From Lachnospiraceae bacterium (lineage in GTDB: Bacteria; Bacillota; Clostridia; Lachnospirales; Lachnospiraceae), in contig JAFRVD010000026.1 in assembly GCA_017441825.1 (NCBI GenBank), positions 1-44,938 on the forward strand: a stretch of 44,938 nucleotides of DNA, given 5' to 3'. Of the stretch, positions 41,632-44,938 are shown one piece after another (positions within the stretch are counted from its first letter, which is position 1; every line of letters starts with the position of its first letter). Below the pieces are notes generated by a model, which made no database searches, was not told where the DNA came from, and was given only the letters and a program-made list of their open reading frames with translations. The translations under genes and the position numbers were made by a program.

Positions 41632-41649
41632 TTTTCTGTGAGGCAGATT

Positions 41650-42417
41650 ATGAATGTGAAGGAGATCGACGCGTACCTCTCTTCGGTGCCGATGGCGTCG
41701 CTCAACCATGAAATGAACGTGTTCCGGTGCGACCCGCGCGCGGGCGTCCAGAAGCTTCTTGAAAAGTACGAAAGGAAGCTGGACGCGTACCGGGAGGAGC
41801 TTATAAGACTCGATAATATGATGATCTACGAGCGGAAGTACCAGGACTACGGACTCATTGCCGGGATCGACGAAGCCGGCCGCGGACCTTTAGCGGGACC
41901 CGTGGTGGCGGGCGCCGTCATCCTGCCGAAGGACCATCCGATCCTCTATGTGAACGACTCGAAGCAGCTTTCCGAAAAGAAACGTGAGGAGCTTTACGAC
42001 GTGATCCTCCGGGATGCGGTCGCGTGGGGCACCGGCATGGCGGGAGAAGGGGTCATCGACGAGATCAATATATTACAGGCAACCTACCGTGCGATGCAGG
42101 AAGCGTATCTTAAGCTTTCGCCGGCGCCGGCCGTTACCTTGAACGACGCGGTCACAGTACCGGGCATCACGGTGCGGCAGGTACCCATCATAAAGGGCGA
42201 CGCGAAGAGTGCTTCCATTGCGGCGGCGTCCATCGTCGCGAAGGTCACAAGGGACCGGCTGATGGTGAAGTACGACGCGCTTTACCCGGAATACGGCTTT
42301 GCAAAGCACAAGGGCTACGGCTCGAAGGAGCACATCGAGGCTTTGAAGAAGTACGGGCCGTGTCCGATCCACAGAAAGACGTTTATCAGGGGGATCCTCG
42401 GGCTTGACGATGAATAA
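41650..42417 (+). CDS. rnhB: Ribonuclease HII
   Basis: 255 residues from ATG 41650, 6 nt after GAGG; a GTG at 41638 overlaps that site. After an N-terminal helical extension of about 70 residues (usual in Firmicutes), the catalytic domain opens IAGIDEAGRGPLAGPVVAGAVI, with the metal-binding Asp/Glu, then YVNDSKQLSEKKREEL, IIKGDAKSASIAAASIVAKVTRD and FAKHKGYGSKEHIEAL. It removes RNA from RNA-DNA hybrids. lepB-rnhB-yraN is a conserved order. The 3' end overlaps yraN by 8 bp. Confidence 0.96.
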   Translation: MNVKEIDAYLSSVPMASLNHEMNVFRCDPRAGVQKLLEKYERKLDAYREELIRLDNMMIYERKYQDYGLIAGIDEAGRGPLAGPVVAGAVILPKDHPILYVNDSKQLSEKKREELYDVILRDAVAWGTGMAGEGVIDEINILQATYRAMQEAYLKLSPAPAVTLNDAVTVPGITVRQVPIIKGDAKSASIAAASIVAKVTRDRLMVKYDALYPEYGFAKHKGYGSKEHIEALKKYGPCPIHRKTFIRGILGLDDE

Positions 42418-42763
42418 CAGGGAAAAGGGAAGCAGCTATGAAGAGGAGGCGGCTTCCTTTTTTGAAAGCATGGGATACGATATCCTGGAAATGAACTACC
42501 GGCGGAAGACCGGGGAGATCGACCTCATCGCACGGGACGGGGATACGTACGTGTTTACGGAGGTCAAATACCGGAAGAAGCTTCGGAAGGGGTATCCCGA
42601 GGAGGCTGTCACGCCGGAGAAGATGAGGCGGATCATGAGGACCGCGGAGTGGTACTTCACGGAAAACAGCCTGTCGTTTTATAATACGCGGGCCCGGTTC
42701 GACGTGATCAGCATCCTGGACGGGAACCTCCGGCACATCAAAAACGCGTTCGGAGGGATGTGA
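42410..42763 (+). CDS. YraN family protein (UPF0102)
   Basis: 117 residues from ATG 42410, overlapping the rnhB end; a TTG at 42404 is less likely. The endonuclease-like core GEIDLIARDGDTYVFTEVKYRK carries the D-x(n)-E-x-K arrangement of the restriction-endonuclease-like fold, preceded by GSSYEEEAASFFESMGYDILEMNYR. UPF0102 proteins are widespread beside rnhB, and their physiological role is unclear. The last codons are followed by a decayed copy of the palindromic repeat at 1565-1615. Confidence 0.93.
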   Translation: MNNREKGSSYEEEAASFFESMGYDILEMNYRRKTGEIDLIARDGDTYVFTEVKYRKKLRKGYPEEAVTPEKMRRIMRTAEWYFTENSLSFYNTRARFDVISILDGNLRHIKNAFGGM

Positions 42764-42764
42764 A

Positions 42765-42788
42765 GCCTTCGCCTTTCGGGGGAAGGTG
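42765..42788. repeat. Decayed copy of the palindromic intergenic repeat
   Basis: GCCTTC ... GGGGGAAGGTG resembles one arm set of the 1565-1615 element on the opposite strand, with one hairpin lost. It lies between yraN and pgeF and creates a false 22-codon upstream extension of pgeF. Confidence 0.4.
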
Positions 42789-42825
42789 GATGAAGGGCAG
42801 AAAAGGAAAAAAGAAGGAGCATCAC

Positions 42826-43677
42826 ATGGAAAACCATACCATCCATCTCCTGAGAAAAAAACACGGCCTCGGGTACATGGAATTCCACGACGGACCGGTG
42901 CCGTACCTGACGTTCCCGGGCCTTACGGCCGCGGGCTTCCGGCACGGGTATTCGACAAGGCTCGGCGGGGTGAGCACGGGGTATTTTGCTGAAATGAACC
43001 TCGCTGCCCTGAAGGAGCCGCCGGAGATCATTCAGGAAAACTACAGACGTATGGCGGAAGTGCTCGGGATCGATGAAAAAAGGGTCGTCATGACCTATCA
43101 GACGCATTCGACGGGTATTCGGACGGTTACGGAGGATGACGCCGGAAAAGGGCCTTTTTATACGCGTGACTACACGGACACAGACGGCATCGTGACGAAC
43201 GTCCCGGACCTGCCGCTTGCGGCGCTGTCTGCAGACTGCTGTCTTTTATATTTCGCGGATCCTGTGAAAAAGTGCATCGGCCTTTCCCACGCGGGCTGGC
43301 GGGGGACTGCAGGAGATATTGCCGGGAAGACCGTCAGGCGCCTCTCGGAGGAGTTCGGTACGGACCCAAAGGATCTCCACTGTGCGATCGGACCTTCCAT
43401 CTGCCAGGACTGCTACGAGGTGTCCGGCGATGTGATCGACGCCTTCCGTGAGCAGTTTTCGGAAAAGGAGATGGAAACCATCTGCCGCGGTAACGAGCGG
43501 GGGAGGTACCAGCTGAACCTCTGGGGCGCGAACCGGCTTCTGTTACTTCGCGCAGGTGTTCCTGAGACTCAGATCGAGGTCACGGACCTCTGTACGAAAT
43601 GCAACCCTGAACTGTTCTTTTCGCACAGGCTGCTTGGCGAAAAGCGCGGGGTGACGGCGGCGTTCCTGTGTTTATAA
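42826..43677 (+). CDS. pgeF: Purine nucleoside phosphorylase PgeF (laccase-domain, YfiH/YlmD family)
   Basis: 283 residues from ATG 42826, with AAGGAG (about 42814-42819) 7 nt upstream; an open frame from 42760 runs through repeat-derived DNA and is rejected as start. Zinc-binding motifs: TYQTHSTG, SADCCLLYF and GLSHAGWRGTA, followed by GPSICQDCYEVS and DLCTKCNPELFFSHR. The family (formerly 'multicopper polyphenol oxidase') cleaves adenosine and other purine nucleosides and in some bacteria helps correct misincorporated peptidoglycan amino acids. It ends the ftsK-to-pgeF unit at a strong terminator. Confidence 0.94.
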   Translation: MENHTIHLLRKKHGLGYMEFHDGPVPYLTFPGLTAAGFRHGYSTRLGGVSTGYFAEMNLAALKEPPEIIQENYRRMAEVLGIDEKRVVMTYQTHSTGIRTVTEDDAGKGPFYTRDYTDTDGIVTNVPDLPLAALSADCCLLYFADPVKKCIGLSHAGWRGTAGDIAGKTVRRLSEEFGTDPKDLHCAIGPSICQDCYEVSGDVIDAFREQFSEKEMETICRGNERGRYQLNLWGANRLLLLRAGVPETQIEVTDLCTKCNPELFFSHRLLGEKRGVTAAFLCL

Positions 43678-43701
43678 ACGGTCCATATTAACCATGTTTT
43701 T

Positions 43702-43733
43702 AAGGAAGAGGCGGTGCCTCTTCCTTTTTTTTT
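43702..43733 (+). terminator. Strong rho-independent terminator after pgeF
   Basis: AAGGAAGAGGC (43702-43712) pairs perfectly with GCCTCTTCCTT (43716-43726) around GGT, followed by seven T. Confidence 0.97.
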
Positions 43734-43740
43734 GATCAAT

Positions 43741-43754
43741 CGAATAAATGTTCG
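43741..43754. promoter_or_regulatory. LexA box 1 upstream of the LysM gene
   Basis: CGAATAAATGTTCG matches the SOS consensus CGAAC-N4-GTTCG at all but one base. It lies 10 bp upstream of the -35. Confidence 0.75.
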
Positions 43755-43763
43755 ATTTTCCTG

Positions 43764-43792
43764 TTGACAAACATGTGTTCGGATGGTAGTAT
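43764..43792 (+). promoter_or_regulatory. Sigma-A promoter of the LysM gene, overlapping LexA box 2
   Basis: Perfect TTGACA (43764-43769), 17 nt, TAGTAT (43787-43792). A second SOS box, CAAACATGTGTTCG (43768-43781), one mismatch, overlaps the -35 and spacer. Confidence 0.88.
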
Positions 43793-43801
43793 TGTTGCAT
43801 A

Positions 43802-43815
43802 CGAACACATGTTCT
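43802..43815. promoter_or_regulatory. LexA box 3, downstream of the -10
   Basis: CGAACACATGTTCT matches the consensus except for the last base and is identical in placement to the recA box (9 bp after the -10). Confidence 0.88.
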
Positions 43816-43890
43816 TGCTTTTTCAGGTCATTACTCAGCAGCAGGCATGCTGAATGTCATCGCTGTATATCATTCAGGAGGATCGGATAT

Positions 43891-44184
43891 ATGAAGAAAA
43901 AACTGATGCTGATCATTTTGGTCATAGCGGTTCTGTCAGCCACCGCCGGTGCACTGACCATAAGGAGCAGTGCGAAAAATGACCGTGCTGACGCGCACAG
44001 GTATTACCGGAGCGTTGAGATCACGGAAGGAGATACGCTGTGGAGCATCTCTTCCGTTTACGCGGACGAACTCGGCATGAATACAAAGGAGTATCTCACG
44101 GAGCTCAAGCGTGTGAACGGCATGGAGTCGGACAGGATCATTGCCGGGACAAAGCTGGTGGTGATCTGCGCTGCAGAGGAATAA
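43891..44184 (+). CDS. SOS-induced LysM membrane protein, YneA-like cell division inhibitor
   Basis: 97 residues from ATG 43891, with AGGAGG (43876-43881) 9 nt upstream; the open frame from 43783 lies in the promoter region and is not the gene. An N-terminal membrane helix (MKKKLMLIILVIAVLSATAGAL) is followed by one LysM domain: RSVEITEGDTLWSISSVYADE ... ELKRVNGMESDRIIAGTKLVVI. Size and layout match YneA of Bacillus, which is made during the SOS response and delays septum formation. Three LexA boxes confirm SOS control. In Bacillus yneA is divergent from lexA; here the upstream neighbour is pgeF on the same strand, so lexA is elsewhere. Confidence 0.88.
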   Translation: MKKKLMLIILVIAVLSATAGALTIRSSAKNDRADAHRYYRSVEITEGDTLWSISSVYADELGMNTKEYLTELKRVNGMESDRIIAGTKLVVICAAEE

Positions 44185-44283
44185 ACTTTCGTTTAATGTT
44201 TTCAAGTCTTCTGAAAATGTGCCCTACTGTTTTTCAAGCCGGACGTTTAAATTGTCTGATTTCACGAATCGTGCCCTTATGGG
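44185..44283. other. Spacer between the LysM gene and the riboswitch promoter
   Basis: About 100 bp of AT-rich DNA. Only a 6-bp inverted repeat, TTTTCA/TGAAAA (about 44200-44218), is visible, without a T-run, so no convincing terminator closes the LysM gene. Nothing else seen. Confidence 0.4.
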
Positions 44284-44312
44284 TTGACATAACTGGCACA
44301 GTGTGATAGATT
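44284..44312 (+). promoter_or_regulatory. Promoter of the lysine riboswitch and transporter gene
   Basis: Perfect TTGACA (44284-44289), 17 nt, TAGATT (44307-44312), about 22 nt before the riboswitch P1 stem. Confidence 0.8.
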
Positions 44313-44334
44313 TTCATACATCATTGAATAATAT

Positions 44335-44496
44335 TCAATAGAGGTGCAGCGTTCATAAGTATGTGCGGACAATGCAGGGAAGCAGTCCGTACGGAAAGGG
44401 ATCGCTGCCGAAGCGGCTGAAGGTTTCCCTGTCTTTTGCCGCTGGTACGCCGGGAAAGACCCGGCGTACTGTCACGGAAACGTGGAGCGCTATTGA
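44335..44496 (+). ncRNA. Lysine riboswitch (L-box) aptamer
   Basis: P1 pairs TCAATAG (44335-44341) with CTATTGA (44490-44496). Conserved L-box landmarks appear in order: AGAGGTGC after P1, AAGTATG, GGAAAGGGATCGCTGCCGAAG (split here as GGAAAGGGAT and CGCTGCCGAAG), GCTGAAGG, GCCGCTGG, and the closing GTCACGGAAACGTGGAGCGCTATT. This order and spacing match the lysine aptamer of Bacillota. It controls the binding-protein gene downstream by transcription termination. Confidence 0.93.
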
Positions 44497-44522
44497 TCAC
44501 TGCCGGTATTTCCGGCGTCATC

Positions 44523-44548
44523 ATGACCGCTCCTCCGGTCATTTTTTT
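44523..44548 (+). terminator. Riboswitch-controlled terminator
   Basis: ATGACCG (44523-44529) pairs with CGGTCAT (44536-44542) around CTCCTC, followed by a T-run. The aptamer segment GGAGCG (44484-44489) can instead pair with CGCTCC (44528-44533), which would break this hairpin, giving the expected on/off switch. A constitutive GCCGG/CCGGC hairpin (44502-44516) lies between. Confidence 0.88.
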
Positions 44549-44577
44549 ATTGTTGTGAAAAGAGGAGGAGAAACATT

Positions 44578-44938
44578 ATGAAAAAACTGATCGCCATCTT
44601 ACTGACGCTCGTGATGGTTATGGGTCTTGCTGCCTGCGTTACGGTATCTACGGATGAGAAGAAAGAAGAGATTCAGACTGATGCTGCAGAAGAAGCAGCT
44701 GGCGAAGCTTCTGACGCGGCTGCTATTCCCGGTCTTGAGGACGGCGTCCTGACCATCTCCATGGAGTGTGCGTACGCGCCGTACAACTGGACGCAGTATG
44801 ACGATTCCAACGGCGCAGTCCCCATCAAGGATGCTGCCGGTGAATATGTGAACGGCTACGACGTCATGATCGCAAAGAAGATCTGTGAAGCCAATGGCTG
44901 GGAGCTCGAGGTCGTCCGCTCTGACTGGGATTCACTGG
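44578..44938 (+). CDS. Amino-acid ABC transporter substrate-binding lipoprotein, probably for lysine (3' end outside window)
   Basis: The first 120 residues are present. A lipoprotein signal (MKKLIAILLTLVMVMGLAAC, Cys about residue 20) is followed by an acidic, Ala-rich linker and then the family 3 binding-protein start GVLTISMECAYAPYNWTQ ... VNGYDVMIAKKICEANGWELEVV. Such proteins are anchored outside the membrane and hand polar amino acids to an ABC permease. The lysine riboswitch directly upstream predicts that lysine is the ligand, since the gene would be off when lysine is plentiful. AGGAGG precedes the ATG. The permease and ATPase would be expected just beyond the window. Confidence 0.93.
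   Translation, partial: MKKLIAILLTLVMVMGLAACVTVSTDEKKEEIQTDAAEEAAGEASDAAAIPGLEDGVLTISMECAYAPYNWTQYDDSNGAVPIKDAAGEYVNGYDVMIAKKICEANGWELEVVRSDWDSL

Noticed and set aside
42760-42825. 22-codon upstream extension of pgeF
   Set aside because: It is translated from a decayed intergenic repeat and lacks a ribosome site, whereas ATG 42826 has AAGGAG at correct spacing.

Overview
The window is a chromosomal segment of a Bacillota (Firmicutes) anaerobe, most likely a moderately GC-rich member of Clostridia close to Lachnospiraceae. This is inferred from PolC-type DNA polymerase III, GerW/YtfJ, RbgA (YlqF), TmcAL, a DUF5721-type protein, Bacillus-type SOS boxes (CGAAC-N4-GTTCG), strong GGAGG ribosome binding sites and canonical TTGACA/TATAAT promoters. 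Genes are dense, nearly all on the + strand, and many overlap by 1 to 26 bp. The exceptions are tmcAL and the DUF5721-type gene on the - strand.

Layout. The left edge (1-255) is the C-terminal tip of a large serine recombinase with its terminator, the only clear trace of a mobile element. Next come tmcAL (tRNA-Met ac4C ligase) and pta, divergent around a palindromic repeat. At 3281-7768 lies a tightly packed set: an AMP-forming acyl-CoA ligase, a glycogen synthase with a long Lys/Ala/Glu-rich tail, a two-helix membrane protein and a sirtuin. A two-gene ABC exporter follows (7864-9617), then rsmD-coaD-coiled-coil protein, an RsmF-like rRNA methyltransferase, and the gmk-rpoZ-rimO-pgsA run, which continues into two unrecognised genes, a DUF2953 protein and gerW/ytfJ (12929-18780).

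recA-recX (19096-20704) has a textbook promoter and LexA box. It is followed by three leucine tRNA genes, all for CUN codons, including a rare AAG anticodon, with an unexplained 72-nt dyad between the first two. The cell-envelope and chromosome block comprises an FtsW/RodA protein, a small sigma-like protein, plsX, rnc, smc, ftsY and polC (21432-33916). A ManD/RspA-like dehydratase and a GtrII-type membrane glucosyltransferase sit between polC and ftsK. ftsK-rbgA-lepB-rnhB-yraN-pgeF (37036-43677) form one compact unit ending in a strong terminator.

The right end carries two regulatory units. A short LysM membrane protein (YneA-like division inhibitor) lies behind three LexA boxes. A lysine riboswitch with a visible terminator and antiterminator precedes an amino-acid ABC transporter binding lipoprotein cut by the window edge.

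Most of the window is core housekeeping. The best candidates for something new are the acyl-CoA ligase/glycogen synthase/sirtuin set (the ligase carries the PX4GK lysine-acylation motif), the Leu(AAG) tRNA cluster with its dyad, and the truncated sigma-like protein. No CRISPR array, rRNA gene or complete insertion sequence was seen.
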